Shown here piece by piece: positions 38,988 to 48,190 of a stretch of 64,000 nt of DNA; the first letter of the stretch is position 1, and every line of letters begins with the position of its first letter. The position numbers were made by a program, and so were the translations under genes. The notes beneath the pieces were generated by a model. The model did not search any database, was not told the DNA's origin, and saw only the letters and a list, made by a program, of their open reading frames with translations. The stretch spans positions 1 through 64,000 of the forward strand of contig NZ_FOYS01000007.1 of NCBI RefSeq assembly GCF_900115785.1, written 5' to 3'. This DNA is from Halogeometricum limi (GTDB lineage: Archaea > Halobacteriota > Halobacteria > Halobacteriales > Haloferacaceae).

Positions 38988-39896
38988 TCAGAGGATGCGC
39001 TTGCCGAGACCGCTCGCCGCGAGTTCGGTCGCGAGTGCGGCCGTCTCGTTGTGTTCGTCGAGGATGGGGTTGACTTCGACCAGTTCGAGCGAGCGGAGTT
39101 CGCCGGTTCGTGCGACCGATTCGAGCGCGAAGTGCGCCTCGCGGTAGGTGACGCCGCCGCGGACGGGTGTCCCCACGCCCGGTGCCTCGCGGGGGTCCAG
39201 CCAGTCTAAATCGAGACTGACGTGGATGCCGTCGGGGGCCGCACAGGCGACTTCCAAGGCGTCGTCGACGACGGCGTCGATGCCGCGTTCGTCGATATCG
39301 GACATCGTGAAGGCGGTCACGTCGCTGTCGTTGATGGCGTCGCGTTCGACGTCGTCCACGTCGCGCAGGCCGACGACGGCGACGTTCTCCTCGCGGAGGC
39401 CGTCCGCGTTCGCCCACGGCGTGTCGGCGAAGTCGCCGACGCCGAGGACGGCGGCGAGGGGCATCCCGTGGACGTTCCCCGACGGCGACGTCGCGGGCGT
39501 GTTGAAGTCGCCGTGCGCGTCGAACCAGACGAGGCCGATGTCGGCGTCGCGGGCCGACCCGGTGACCGACCCGATGGCGACGGAGTGGTCGCCGCCGAGG
39601 ACGAGTGGTCGCTCCTCGGCCGCCAGCGTCTCCGCGACGCGGTCCGACAGCGACGTGACGACGTCGCGCGTCTCGCGGAGGAACTTCGCGCTGCCCTCGG
39701 CGGGCGCTTCCGCGTCCGGGTCGCGAACCTCGGCGGGGGGTGCCTCGACGTCGCCGTCGTCGATGGCGGTGACCCCCGCGTCGGCGAGTTGGTCGGCCAA
39801 GCCGCCGTACCGGATGGCGGACGGTCCCATGTCGACGCCGCGTCGGTTCGCGCCGTAGTCTGTCGGTGCACCGATGATTCTGACGGGTCGCGTCAT
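38988..39896 (-). CDS. rocF: Arginase
   Basis: A 302-aa ureohydrolase that splits arginine into ornithine and urea. The binuclear Mn site is shown by LGGDHSVAIGS, WFDAHGDFNTP and VSLDLDWLDP, and GNVHGMPLAAVLG is the arginase-type (not agmatinase) substrate loop. The C-terminal SLELVEVNPILDEHN is conserved. The ATG at 39896 gives MTRPVRIIGAPTDYG; an earlier in-frame start adds six residues. It lies 39 bp after a DUF389 membrane protein on the same strand, a link of unknown meaning. Confidence 0.94.
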   Translation of the reverse strand: MTRPVRIIGAPTDYGANRRGVDMGPSAIRYGGLADQLADAGVTAIDDGDVEAPPAEVRDPDAEAPAEGSAKFLRETRDVVTSLSDRVAETLAAEERPLVLGGDHSVAIGSVTGSARDADIGLVWFDAHGDFNTPATSPSGNVHGMPLAAVLGVGDFADTPWANADGLREENVAVVGLRDVDDVERDAINDSDVTAFTMSDIDERGIDAVVDDALEVACAAPDGIHVSLDLDWLDPREAPGVGTPVRGGVTYREAHFALESVARTGELRSLELVEVNPILDEHNETAALATELAASGLGKRIL

Positions 39897-39935
39897 GGCG
39901 GAAACTGCGACCACGGCACGGGTAGTGGTTGCGGT

Positions 39936-41339
39936 TCAGGAGGGGGTCGCGTCGCCGACTGACGCGAGGGCGGCGTCGCCGACGAGTCGGGCGAGTCGCT
40001 CCGAGAGCGCCGAGAACCAGCGTTCGAGTCGGCTGGGACCGCCGTCTCCGGCGGCGACCGACCGCTGGTAGTCGAGCGTGTGGACTTCGACGGTCACGTC
40101 GTGTCCCGTCCGGTCCTTGACTCGGTCTCTCACGTCCGTCGCGATGGACGGATACGTCGCGTCCGCGCCCGTGACGACGGAGACGGTGATGCTCTCGGGC
40201 GACCCGAGGACGCCCGCGTCGTCGTACTGCGTCTTCACGCCGACGAGTTCGACCTCCTCGTACTCCTCGTCGGAGAGCGCCGTCTGGACGCCCGCGTTCA
40301 CGTCCTGTTCGAAGACGACGTGCGAGTACGTCGCGGTGGCGGTCAGCGCGGTGACGACGAGGAAGCCGACGACGACGAGGGCGTACGCGCCCGTTCGCAG
40401 ACTCGGCCCCAGGTCGCGCCACGTGCTGGCGACGACCGACGACCGGTAGCCGAGGGCGACGAGGGCGAGGTACGCCGCGATGTTGATGAACACGATGTTC
40501 ATGAACAGCAAGACGACGGCCCCGAGGACGAGAACCGGCTGGCTCCAGACGGTGCCGATGGCGGCGGCGGCGACGGAGGGGACGATGGCGGCGGCAACAG
40601 CGACGCCCGCGATGGAGACGGGGAGGTCCGTCGCGAGGGCCAACGCGCCGGCAGCACCGGCGGCGATAGCGATGGCGAGTGCGAGAAGCGACGGCGTGAC
40701 GAAGAAGCCGACTTGCTCCACGCGAGCGACGGCGAGGCTGGCGGGAACGAAGAACGTTCGCCTGACGACGAACGTGACGACGACGGCGCTGGCGTAGGCG
40801 GCGAGGAGGCCGAGCAACTGCGAGACGACGCTGCGAATCAACATCTCTCTGTCGTCGATGACGGCGCCGACGGACGCCGAGAGCGACGACCCGGCGAACG
40901 GCGCGATGACCATCGCCCCGACGACGACGATGGCGGAGTCGAGGAGCAGACCGGCGGTGGCGAGCGTCGCCGAGAGCATGGCGAACGCGAGGTACGTCGC
41001 CCGTCCGGGTTGCAGGTCCTCCGCGCGTTCGCGTATCGCGGGGTGAGAGATGCCGCGGTCACCCATCGGCCCCTCGACGAACTGGTCGCGGAGGTTCTCG
41101 TTCACCGTCCGAGAGGCGTCCGCGTCCACGACGACGGTGTAAGCGTCCTCGGGAAGGCCGTTCCGGTGGAGGTGTTCGAGGAGCGGTTCGACCGCGCCGC
41201 TGTCGACGGGGACTTCGACGAACGCGCTGTCTCGCCGTTCGTCGTCGGAGAGGACGGCGTACGTCGCGTCGAGTCCGTCCAACGCCGCGACGACGGCGTC
41301 CCGCGCGTCGTCGTCCACGCGGACACGAATGAGTCGCAC
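39936..41339 (-). CDS. DUF389 (TIGR00341) membrane protein, copy 1
   Basis: A 467-aa protein with an N-terminal cytoplasmic domain of about 120 residues and a transmembrane core holding six or more helices (about residues 150-345), including DSAIVVVGAMVIAPFAGSS, the DUF389 signature. A second soluble domain follows. The start is a GTG at 41339 (VRLIRVRV), chosen because the divergent paralogue begins MRLIKLLV at the equivalent place. The family is widespread in haloarchaea and actinobacteria, and its function is unknown. Confidence 0.87.
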   Translation of the reverse strand: MRLIRVRVDDDARDAVVAALDGLDATYAVLSDDERRDSAFVEVPVDSGAVEPLLEHLHRNGLPEDAYTVVVDADASRTVNENLRDQFVEGPMGDRGISHPAIRERAEDLQPGRATYLAFAMLSATLATAGLLLDSAIVVVGAMVIAPFAGSSLSASVGAVIDDREMLIRSVVSQLLGLLAAYASAVVVTFVVRRTFFVPASLAVARVEQVGFFVTPSLLALAIAIAAGAAGALALATDLPVSIAGVAVAAAIVPSVAAAAIGTVWSQPVLVLGAVVLLFMNIVFINIAAYLALVALGYRSSVVASTWRDLGPSLRTGAYALVVVGFLVVTALTATATYSHVVFEQDVNAGVQTALSDEEYEEVELVGVKTQYDDAGVLGSPESITVSVVTGADATYPSIATDVRDRVKDRTGHDVTVEVHTLDYQRSVAAGDGGPSRLERWFSALSERLARLVGDAALASVGDATPS

Positions 41340-41484
41340 GGCGAGAGGACGCGCCCGGCCCGGTTGAGCGTTCTGGCCGAGACGGCGAACGCGGCGGCGA
41401 GAGCGAGCGTCGCAGCGTGCGGCGAGTCGCACGCGGTGGCACCGCCCACCACCCTCAAGGCGACGAGCGGCGTCCATCGAGTCG

Positions 41485-42930
41485 ATGCGGCTGATAAAAC
41501 TCCTCGTGTCCGAGGACTCGCGTTCGACGGTCCTCGACATCTTGGAGTCAGAGAACATCGACTTCGTCGTCACCAAAGACGCGACAGAGCGAGGAGACAC
41601 GGTGCTCGTCGAGTTCCCGCTTCCGACACAGGCCGTCGAGTTCGTCATGAGCGAACTCCGCGAGGCGGGCGTCGACGACAGGGAGTACACGGTCATCGCC
41701 AGCGCGGAGACGGCCAAGACCACCCACTACCACGAACTCGAAGACCGGTTCGTCGCCGGCGTCGAGGAGGACGACGCCGTCGCCCCCGAGGAGATTCGCG
41801 CGAAGGCGCTGGACATGCACCGGAACGCGCTGACGTACTACTCGCTCACCATCTTCAGTGCGCTCGTCGCGGCGGCGGGACTGCTCATGGACTCGCCGGC
41901 CGTCGTCGTCGGGGCGATGGTCATCGCCCCGCAGGTGGGCTCCGCGCTCATCTCGGCGGTGGGTATCTCGCTGAACGACCGACGGATGATTCGGATGGGG
42001 TTCATGCAACAACTGTTCGGGTTCGCCGTGGCCATCGCCGGCGCTCTCGTCCTCGGACTCACGATGAAGTCCGGCCAAGTCGTCACGTCCGTCCTCGACG
42101 TCTCGACCATCGGACAGATAAGCAAGCGAATCTCACCGGGCTTTCTCTCCGTTCTGGTCGCCCTCTGTGCCGGTGGCGCGGGAGCGTTCGGGTTGGCGAC
42201 GGCGCTGCCCGTCTCGCTCGTCGGCGTGATGATAGCCGCGGCGCTCATCCCCGCCGCCGCCGCCGTCGGTATCGGACTGGCGTGGAACCTCCCGAGCGTC
42301 GCGTTGGGGGCCATCCTCCTCCTCGTCGTGAACGCCGTCGCAGTCAACGTCTCGGCGTTCGTCGTCCTCTGGTACCTCGGCTACCGACCCGAGGAGTGGT
42401 CCGAGGAGGAGGCGGCGCGGACGAACGGCGAGACGAAGTCGGTCGGCGACAGCGCGAAGAAGTACGTTCCCGCAGTCGCGGCACTCCTGTCGCTCCTCGT
42501 CGTCTTCGTCGGCGCGGGCGGACTGCTGGTCGGCCAAATCGCGTTCGACAACGCCGTCAACACCGCCGTCGAGGACGTGATGGAGAAAGACGAGTACGAG
42601 GAACTGGAACTCGCCGCCGTCCGGACCGAAGTCGGCATGATTCGAACGCTCGACCAGACGCCGGAGGTGAGCGTCGTCGTCAGACGCCCCGCCGACACGC
42701 CGTATCCGGGTCTGGCCGAGACGGTTCGACAGCAGATACAACAGGAGACCGACCGCGAGGTGAACGTCGCCGTCGAGTTCGTGGAGGGACAGGACGCCGG
42801 ACGGGAACGGACGCGTCTGACAGCCGCCTCCACCCTGTCGGTCGGCGGCCCCGCCGCAATCGCCAGACTCCCCGCGGTCCGCGGACCTTCCGCAGTGGGT
42901 GGACCCCCCGCAGTCGCCGGAACGAACTGA
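41485..42930 (+). CDS. DUF389 (TIGR00341) membrane protein, copy 2
   Basis: A 481-aa paralogue of the divergent gene at 39936. It has the same layout: N-terminal regulatory-like domain (MRLIKLLVSEDSR), the signature DSPAVVVGAMVIAPQVGSA, about six helices, then an extracytoplasmic-looking C-terminal domain after residue 350. The last 35 residues are Ala/Pro-rich with short repeats (GGPAA, RGPSAVGGPPAV) and probably disordered. The paralogues share 145 bp of upstream DNA, in which I see no good TATA box. Confidence 0.88.
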   Translation: MRLIKLLVSEDSRSTVLDILESENIDFVVTKDATERGDTVLVEFPLPTQAVEFVMSELREAGVDDREYTVIASAETAKTTHYHELEDRFVAGVEEDDAVAPEEIRAKALDMHRNALTYYSLTIFSALVAAAGLLMDSPAVVVGAMVIAPQVGSALISAVGISLNDRRMIRMGFMQQLFGFAVAIAGALVLGLTMKSGQVVTSVLDVSTIGQISKRISPGFLSVLVALCAGGAGAFGLATALPVSLVGVMIAAALIPAAAAVGIGLAWNLPSVALGAILLLVVNAVAVNVSAFVVLWYLGYRPEEWSEEEAARTNGETKSVGDSAKKYVPAVAALLSLLVVFVGAGGLLVGQIAFDNAVNTAVEDVMEKDEYEELELAAVRTEVGMIRTLDQTPEVSVVVRRPADTPYPGLAETVRQQIQQETDREVNVAVEFVEGQDAGRERTRLTAASTLSVGGPAAIARLPAVRGPSAVGGPPAVAGTN

Positions 42931-42978
42931 CGGCGCGGGACGGACCGAACCGAAATCGCCGGAGCGTGAGAGCGCGGG

Positions 42979-43893
42979 CTACTTGTACGGTTCGCAGAGT
43001 CGCGAGACGCCTTCCTCGAAGCTTATCTCGGGTTCCCAGCCGGTGGCTTCGCGAATCTTCGTCGCGTCCGCCATCGTGTCGTGGACGTACACGTCCAGTG
43101 GGTTCTCGACGTAGACCGGTTGGACGTCGGTTCCCAACTCCTCGTTGATGAGCCGAATCATCGTGTTGAAGTCGTACGCCTCGCCCGTGCCGAGGTTGTA
43201 GATTCCCTGTAGTTCGTGTTCCGCGGCGAGTTCGATGCCGCGGACGATGTCGTCGACGTGGGTGAAATCCCGCGTCTGCGTCCCGTCGCCGAACACCTCG
43301 GGCGACTCGCCGTTGGCTATCTTGTGCGCGAACTGCGCGACGGTGTTGGCGTACTCGCCTTTGTGTTCCTCCGCGCCGCCGTAGCCCTGATACACCGAGA
43401 AGAATCGGAGTCCGGCGAGCGTCATATCGTAGTGGTGATGGAAGAAGTCGCCGTACTGTTCGCGGGCGAGTTTCGAGGCTTCGTAGCAGGTTCGGGCCTC
43501 GACGGGCATGTCCTCGGGCGAGGGTTCCGTCCGAGAGCCGTAGATAGAGGAGGTAGAGGCGTAAACGACGGTGTCACAGCCGTCTTCGCGGGCTTGTTCG
43601 ACGGCGTTGACGAAGCCTTCGACGTTCACCCGCGTCGCCTCTCGCTTGTTCTTCTCGGCCATCGTGTACGAGGAGTACGCCGCGAGGTGAAAGAGGACGT
43701 CCACGCCATCGGTGGGTAAGTCGTCGTCGAGGACGCTGGCGTCGACGAACTCCACGTCCGAGGAGAGGTTCTCCGGCGTCCCGAGGTGAAGGTCGTCGAC
43801 GGCCACCACCTCGTTCTCCGCGGCGAGGTGGTTCGCGAGGTTCGACCCGATGAATCCGGCACCGCCAGTGACCAGTATCCGCTTGTCGTGCAT
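42979..43893 (-). CDS. NAD-dependent epimerase/dehydratase (nucleotide-sugar)
   Basis: A 304-aa extended short-chain dehydrogenase. The NAD loop is LVTGGAGFIGSNLANHL, the catalytic set is ASTSSIYG and TCYEASKLAREQ (YxxxK), and FTHVDDIVRGIELA with IYNLGTGEAYDFN is the nucleotide-sugar region. It most resembles UDP-glucose/GlcNAc 4-epimerases and is likely to serve glycosylation of the S-layer or lipids. The ATG at 43893 is the family start; a longer frame to 44034 runs through the divergent promoter region. It diverges from an Rrf2-like regulator. Confidence 0.92.
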   Translation of the reverse strand: MHDKRILVTGGAGFIGSNLANHLAAENEVVAVDDLHLGTPENLSSDVEFVDASVLDDDLPTDGVDVLFHLAAYSSYTMAEKNKREATRVNVEGFVNAVEQAREDGCDTVVYASTSSIYGSRTEPSPEDMPVEARTCYEASKLAREQYGDFFHHHYDMTLAGLRFFSVYQGYGGAEEHKGEYANTVAQFAHKIANGESPEVFGDGTQTRDFTHVDDIVRGIELAAEHELQGIYNLGTGEAYDFNTMIRLINEELGTDVQPVYVENPLDVYVHDTMADATKIREATGWEPEISFEEGVSRLCEPYK

Positions 43894-44036
43894 ACGACAT
43901 TTACTGGCGGGGAGACACAAAGCAATACCGAACCGAACGGGATGTTGCGTTCTACCGACAGAAGATTTGTGAAAATAGCACACGGGAGTGCTCGAAAATA
44001 ACGGTACAGCGACCGAATACTCCCGCTCATCCATCG

Positions 44037-44045
44037 GATTTAAGG
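44037..44045 (+). promoter_or_regulatory. TATA box of the Rrf2-like gene
   Basis: gatttaagg, centred about 28 bp before the ATG at 44069; it lies inside the longer frame from 43988 and excludes that start. Confidence 0.6.
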
Positions 44046-44068
44046 ACGTATACGGCGAACGATGCTGT

Positions 44069-44602
44069 ATGTCATCAATCGAGCTGACGTCCAGTCAGAA
44101 AACGATTCTGACGGCGCTCATCAACCTCTACCGGCAGACCGAGGACGCCGTCAAGGGTGAGGACATCGCAGAGGAGGTAAACCGCAACCCCGGCACCATC
44201 CGCAACCAGATGCAGAGCCTGAAAGCGCTGCAACTGGTCGAAGGTGTCCCCGGCCCGAAGGGCGGGTACAAGCCGACGGCGAACGCCTACGAGGCACTCG
44301 ACGTCGAACAGATGGACGAACCCGCCTTCGTTCCCCTGTTCCACAACGACGAAGCCGTCGAGGGCGTCAACGTCGACGAAATCGACCTCTCGTCGGTCCA
44401 CCACCCCGAACTCTGCCGTGCGGAGATTCACGTGCAGGGGTCGGTCCGTGACTTCCACGAGGGCGACGACGTTCGCGTCGGTCCGACGCCGCTCTCGAAA
44501 CTCGTCATCGAGGGCGTCGTCGACGGCAAAGACGACACGAGCAACATCCTCATCCTCCGCATCGACGACATGCGGGCACCCGAAGGCGAGCCTTCGCACT
44601 GA
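44069..44602 (+). CDS. Rrf2-like winged-helix transcriptional regulator
   Basis: A 177-aa protein. Residues about 5-80 form a winged helix: LTSSQKTILTALINLYRQ, VKGEDIAEEVNRNPGTIRNQMQSLKALQLVEGVPGPKGGY, ending in a wing. The C-terminal part (about 100-177) is a small beta-rich domain, HPELCRAEIHVQG and LSKLVIEGVVDG, possibly for ligand binding. No Cys cluster of the Fe-S Rrf2 type is present. The ATG at 44069 is fixed by the TATA box. Its target may be the divergent epimerase, but this is only positional. Confidence 0.85.
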   Translation: MSSIELTSSQKTILTALINLYRQTEDAVKGEDIAEEVNRNPGTIRNQMQSLKALQLVEGVPGPKGGYKPTANAYEALDVEQMDEPAFVPLFHNDEAVEGVNVDEIDLSSVHHPELCRAEIHVQGSVRDFHEGDDVRVGPTPLSKLVIEGVVDGKDDTSNILILRIDDMRAPEGEPSH

Positions 44603-44682
44603 TCTTCTCTCGACGCACGCCCGCGCTGGGCGTCACTCTCCGCTTCGACGCACGGTAGTCGCTCTCTCGTCTCTCGTAAACT

Positions 44683-44740
44683 CGGTCTCGGCACGTCTCG
44701 ACGACGGTGAGCTATCGCTTCGAGCGAGAGCGAGAGACCG
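44683..44740. terminator. Inverted repeat between convergent genes
   Basis: Arms cggtctc (44683-44689) and gagaccg (44734-44740) lie between the ends of the Rrf2-like gene and ndh, amid purine-rich gagagcgagag sequence. The loop is long (44 nt), so a terminator role is tentative. Confidence 0.25.
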
Positions 44741-44797
44741 AAGAGGAGAAGAGTGCGAGAGAGAAGCGAGGACGCGGTGAGTCTCAGTTCGCCCGTT

Positions 44798-45988
44798 TCA
44801 CATACTGTCCCACGCCTCGACGGCGCGGCGCGGGGTCGTCACGTCGGCGATCCACTTCGCGGCGATACCCTTCTTGAGCGTCCGGGCGGCCGGGCCGCCG
44901 AAGACGTTGACGGGTATTTTGCCGAAGCCGGGGAGTTTGACGCCGTGAGCGACGGCGTCGTGACCGACGGAGACGACGGTCCCTTTGTCTTCGTGCGTCC
45001 ACGTCTTCAGCGGTTGCCCTTTCACCGCGCGAGCGACGTTCTCGCCGGCGACGTCGGCGGCCTGCCAGGCGGCCTGCGCCGTCGGCGGCGCGACGGAGTC
45101 GGTTCCCTGTTCGACGAGCGCGGAGTCGCCGAGCGAGAACACGCGGTCGTCGCTCGTCTGGAAGTCGGCGTCGGTGAAGATGCGGTTCGAGCGCTCGTCT
45201 TTGTCGACGTCGGCTTCGGCGACCTCTTTCTGGCCCGTGATTCCGCCGGTCCAGATGAGGACGTCGTAGTCGAGTTCTTCGGGGTCTTCGTCCTCGCCGC
45301 CGCCGAGGTAGACGTAGTCCTCGTCGACCTTCGAGATGAAGTCGCCCGTCAGAATCGAGATGTCGCGGGCTTCGAGACGCTTGCGGAGTGCGCCCTGCAG
45401 TTCGCGGTCGTTTCCGGGGAACACCTCGTCGAGACCCTCCACGATGGAGATGTCGATGGGTGCGCGGTTGTCGTCGCGGTAGCCCGCAATCTCGCCGGCC
45501 GACTGGATGCCGGAGAGACCGGCACCGCCGACGATGACCTTCGCGGGGTCGTCGCGGGTGGCGTCTTCCGCGGCCGACTCGATGGCGCTGTGAATCTCGC
45601 GAGCGTCGTCGAGACCCTTCAGTTCGTAGGAGTACTCCTGCAGGCCTTCGATGCCGTAGAACGCCGTCGCGGAGCCGAGACAGACGAGGAGGTAGTCGTA
45701 GTCGACGTCGCCGTCTTCGAGTTCGACGACGCGTTCGTCGACGTCGACGTTCTCGACGTGACCCTTGACGAACTCCGTCTCGGGCGATTTGATCTCGTCG
45801 ACGGGAATAGCGACCTTCGACTCGGCGCTCGGGTCGCGGATGCAGCGGTGTACCTCGTGGAGGACGAGGTGGTAATCGTTCTCGGAGACCCACGTGAGTT
45901 CTGCGTCGGAGCCGAGTTCTTCTTCGAGGCGTTTGACGGCGCCAGTGCCGGCGTAGCCGGAACCGAGGACGACGACCTGTGTACTCAT
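44798..45988 (-). CDS. ndh: Type II NADH dehydrogenase
   Basis: A 396-aa FAD-dependent, non-proton-pumping NADH:quinone oxidoreductase. The FAD site is VVVLGSGYAGTGAVKRLE at the N-terminus and the NADH site is VIVGGAGLSGIQSAGEIA near residue 160. VFSLGDSALVEQGT and PPTAQAAWQAADVAGEN form the quinone-side signature. No transmembrane helix is clear; binding to the membrane is probably peripheral through the C-terminal region. The ATG at 45988 lies 26 bp after a TATA box. Confidence 0.93.
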   Translation of the reverse strand: MSTQVVVLGSGYAGTGAVKRLEEELGSDAELTWVSENDYHLVLHEVHRCIRDPSAESKVAIPVDEIKSPETEFVKGHVENVDVDERVVELEDGDVDYDYLLVCLGSATAFYGIEGLQEYSYELKGLDDAREIHSAIESAAEDATRDDPAKVIVGGAGLSGIQSAGEIAGYRDDNRAPIDISIVEGLDEVFPGNDRELQGALRKRLEARDISILTGDFISKVDEDYVYLGGGEDEDPEELDYDVLIWTGGITGQKEVAEADVDKDERSNRIFTDADFQTSDDRVFSLGDSALVEQGTDSVAPPTAQAAWQAADVAGENVARAVKGQPLKTWTHEDKGTVVSVGHDAVAHGVKLPGFGKIPVNVFGGPAARTLKKGIAAKWIADVTTPRRAVEAWDSM

Positions 45989-46010
45989 GCGAAACTCTCC
46001 GTAGGCATCG

Positions 46011-46019
46011 GATAAATGG
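46011..46019 (-). promoter_or_regulatory. TATA box of ndh
   Basis: The minus strand reads ccatttatc, centred 26 bp before the ATG at 45988; it rules out the longer frame to 46072. Confidence 0.6.
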
Positions 46020-46133
46020 CCTTTGGAACGTCTTTCGGACGGAATCGGTATACTGCGTCGGGGTGCGGTCAAAATTGCCGGAGAAACGCCGTTGCATAAA
46101 GCCGAGTATCGTCGCGGAGTCCGACCGAGCGTC

Positions 46134-46952
46134 TCAGTCCAACGACAGACCGGCGTGCCACCGGTCGACGCCCGCCTCGCGCTTCACCTCGTCCATCTTC
46201 GCGAGGAGGTGCACGGCGAGACTCCCCGTCTCGGCGGCGCGCGACTCGCCCTCGGTGCGGAACTCGCCGGTGACGCGGTTGGCGTACACCGAACAGACGG
46301 CACCGGCGCGGAGGCCGTAGACGTTGGCGATGGTGAGCAACGCGGACGCCTCCATCTCGATGTTCTTCACGTTCGCGTCCTGTAACTCCTCGACGAGAGC
46401 GTCCGAACCCGCAGCGCGGAACTCCTCGAACCCGGGCCGACCCTGTCCGGTGTAGAACGAGTCGGCGCTCATCGTCAGGCCGACGTGGTAGTCGTAGCCG
46501 AGGCGTTCGGCGGCGGCGACGAGGGCGGAGACGACTTCGTGGTCGGCGACGGCCGGGTAGTCCTCGCGGACGTACTCCTTCGAGGTACCCTCCTGTCGGA
46601 CGGCCCCCGAGGTGATGACCAGGTCGCCGACGTCCATCTCGGGTTGGATGGCCCCGCAGGACCCGACCCGGATGAACGTGTCCGACCCGACGCGCGCGAG
46701 TTCCTCGACGGCGATGGCCGCGGACGGACTGCCGATGCCCGTCGAGGTGACGGAGATGGGTGAACCTTCGTAGTGACCCGTCGCCGTGCGGTACTCGCGG
46801 TGGTACGCCTTCTCTTCGGCGGCGTCCCACAGTGCGGTGACCTTGTCGACTCGTTCGGGGTTGCCGGGGAGGAGAACGGCGTCCGCGACGTCTTCGGGGC
46901 CGACTTCGAGGTGGTACTGGACCTCGGCGTTCGGGTCCTCGCTATCGTTCAT
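46134..46952 (-). CDS. udp: Uridine phosphorylase
   Basis: A 272-aa nucleoside phosphorylase of the PNP/UDP family that splits uridine with phosphate. Marks are LLPGNPERV (phosphate loop), STGIGSPSAAIAVEEL, RVGSCGAIQPEMDVGDLVI and the ribose-binding NIEMEASALLTIA. It lies 57 bp downstream of cytidine deaminase on the same strand; together they convert cytidine to uridine and then to uracil plus ribose 1-phosphate. Confidence 0.93.
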   Translation of the reverse strand: MNDSEDPNAEVQYHLEVGPEDVADAVLLPGNPERVDKVTALWDAAEEKAYHREYRTATGHYEGSPISVTSTGIGSPSAAIAVEELARVGSDTFIRVGSCGAIQPEMDVGDLVITSGAVRQEGTSKEYVREDYPAVADHEVVSALVAAAERLGYDYHVGLTMSADSFYTGQGRPGFEEFRAAGSDALVEELQDANVKNIEMEASALLTIANVYGLRAGAVCSVYANRVTGEFRTEGESRAAETGSLAVHLLAKMDEVKREAGVDRWHAGLSLD

Positions 46953-47009
46953 GATTCCTCTCTGTCGAGGGGGATTGAAGGGTTTGTGTTTCCGCGCGTC
47001 GCCGACGGA

Positions 47010-47423
47010 CTACTCCTCGTCGCGTTTCGCCGCTTCCAGCGTGTCGAACGAGATGGTGTTCGGCAGGAGTTCAGAGAGCGTGTACTCCGTCGTCTCCTCG
47101 CCGCCCTCGTCACAGACGACGACCATCTCCGGGTCGCAGAACTCCGCGAGCGTCTGTCTGCACATCCCGCACGGCGTGACGCCGTCGCGTGCGCCCGAGG
47201 TGACGGCGAGTCTGTCGAACTCGCGGTGGCCCTGCTTCACCGCCTCCGCGATGGCGACTTCCTCGGCGTGGAGGCTGTTCGAGTAGTTCGCGTTCTCGAT
47301 GTTACAGCCGACGAACACCTCGCCGTCGGCGGTTCTGAGCGCGGCCCCGACGCGGTACTCCGAGTACGGGACGTGAGCGTGTTCGAGAACGTCGCGGGCC
47401 TGCGTGACGAGTGGTTCGGGCAT
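47010..47423 (-). CDS. cdd: Cytidine deaminase
   Basis: A 137-aa zinc enzyme deaminating cytidine and deoxycytidine. The proton shuttle and first zinc ligand are in SNSLHAEEVAIAEA, and the other ligands in TPCGMCRQTLAEF. The first ligand is His as in the large E. coli enzyme, although the length is that of the small tetrameric type, which normally has Cys. NIENANYS is the substrate-binding motif. It is the first gene of a pyrimidine salvage pair with udp. Confidence 0.94.
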   Translation of the reverse strand: MPEPLVTQARDVLEHAHVPYSEYRVGAALRTADGEVFVGCNIENANYSNSLHAEEVAIAEAVKQGHREFDRLAVTSGARDGVTPCGMCRQTLAEFCDPEMVVVCDEGGEETTEYTLSELLPNTISFDTLEAAKRDEE

Positions 47424-47512
47424 GTGTGACGGAGTTGGGCGGGTGCGTTCAAGAGTGTACGCAGTCGCCGTCGAAGAGTAAGCGCAAAGCGTCCGGCGTC
47501 CGTACTGCGAGT

Positions 47513-47809
47513 GTGCAACCACAATCCGACACGTCCGTCGAGGCGGCGACGGGGCGGCCGGGTCTCGGCCGGTCGATTCTCCTCGTCGTCGGACTCAGCG
47601 TCGTCGCCATCTCGGGACTTCTCGGAGCCTTCATCGGGAGCAACGGCGCGGAAGCGGTCCCCGAGGCGGCGGTCCTCGGCGGACTTCTCGTGCTCCCGAC
47701 GACGCCGCTCTCCATGGCGCTCTACGGTGTCGTCCTCGCGAGCGTCGTCCTCGCCGCCCTGTTCGGCCTCGTCGAACTCGCCTCGCGGATGGAAGACGGC
47801 GGGCGCTGA
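47513..47809 (+). CDS. Small membrane protein of unknown function
   Basis: A 98-aa protein from a GTG start with two hydrophobic helices, about residues 20-45 and 55-85, ending ELASRMEDGGR. The GTG at 47513 is chosen because the upstream part of the frame overlaps cdd on the other strand. It resembles the small two-helix haloarchaeal proteins often found near respiratory genes, but I cannot name it with certainty. Confidence 0.6.
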   Translation: MQPQSDTSVEAATGRPGLGRSILLVVGLSVVAISGLLGAFIGSNGAEAVPEAAVLGGLLVLPTTPLSMALYGVVLASVVLAALFGLVELASRMEDGGR

Positions 47810-47866
47810 GCGGTCCGCCGCGCGGCCGACGCCGCAGAGAGACCGACGCGAGTCCGGAGACGCGGC

Positions 47867-47875
47867 GCTTTTAGG
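47867..47875 (+). promoter_or_regulatory. TATA box of the 94-aa membrane protein gene
   Basis: gcttttagg, centred 26 bp before the ATG at 47897. Confidence 0.55.
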
Positions 47876-47896
47876 AGTCCGCCCCCGAACACGAGT

Positions 47897-48181
47897 ATGC
47901 GCAGTTCCGCCACCACGTCCGACGAGGAGACAGCGGAGGCGGCGTTCGACGGCGAGTTCGACCCGGACAACCCCCTCGGCGACGACGAGAAAGAGAAGAA
48001 CCGGAAGCGGGCTGTCCTCGCCGTCCTACCGTTCTTGAGCATCGGACTGCTCTGCGTCCTCCTGCTGTTCGGGTGGGGGCTCGAACCGCTCTGGGCGTTC
48101 GCCATCCTCCCGCCCATCTTCTTCTGCTGTATCCTCGCTTACATCGTCTTCAGCACCGACTTCTTAGAGGACCGGACCTGA
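47897..48181 (+). CDS. Small membrane protein with acidic N-terminus
   Basis: A 94-aa protein. The first 38 residues are acidic and polar (EFDPDNPLGDDEKEKNRKR). Two adjacent hydrophobic helices, about residues 40-60 and 65-87, follow, with FFCCIL in the second. Its own TATA box supports the start. It is convergent with the acetyltransferase gene. Function unknown. Confidence 0.7.
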   Translation: MRSSATTSDEETAEAAFDGEFDPDNPLGDDEKEKNRKRAVLAVLPFLSIGLLCVLLLFGWGLEPLWAFAILPPIFFCCILAYIVFSTDFLEDRT

Positions 48182-48190
48182 AGTCGACCG

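Noticed and set aside
40080-43148. 1022-codon plus-strand frame across the two DUF389 genes
   Set aside because: Arg/Gly-rich low-complexity translation; it crosses two recognisable genes and their shared promoter region.
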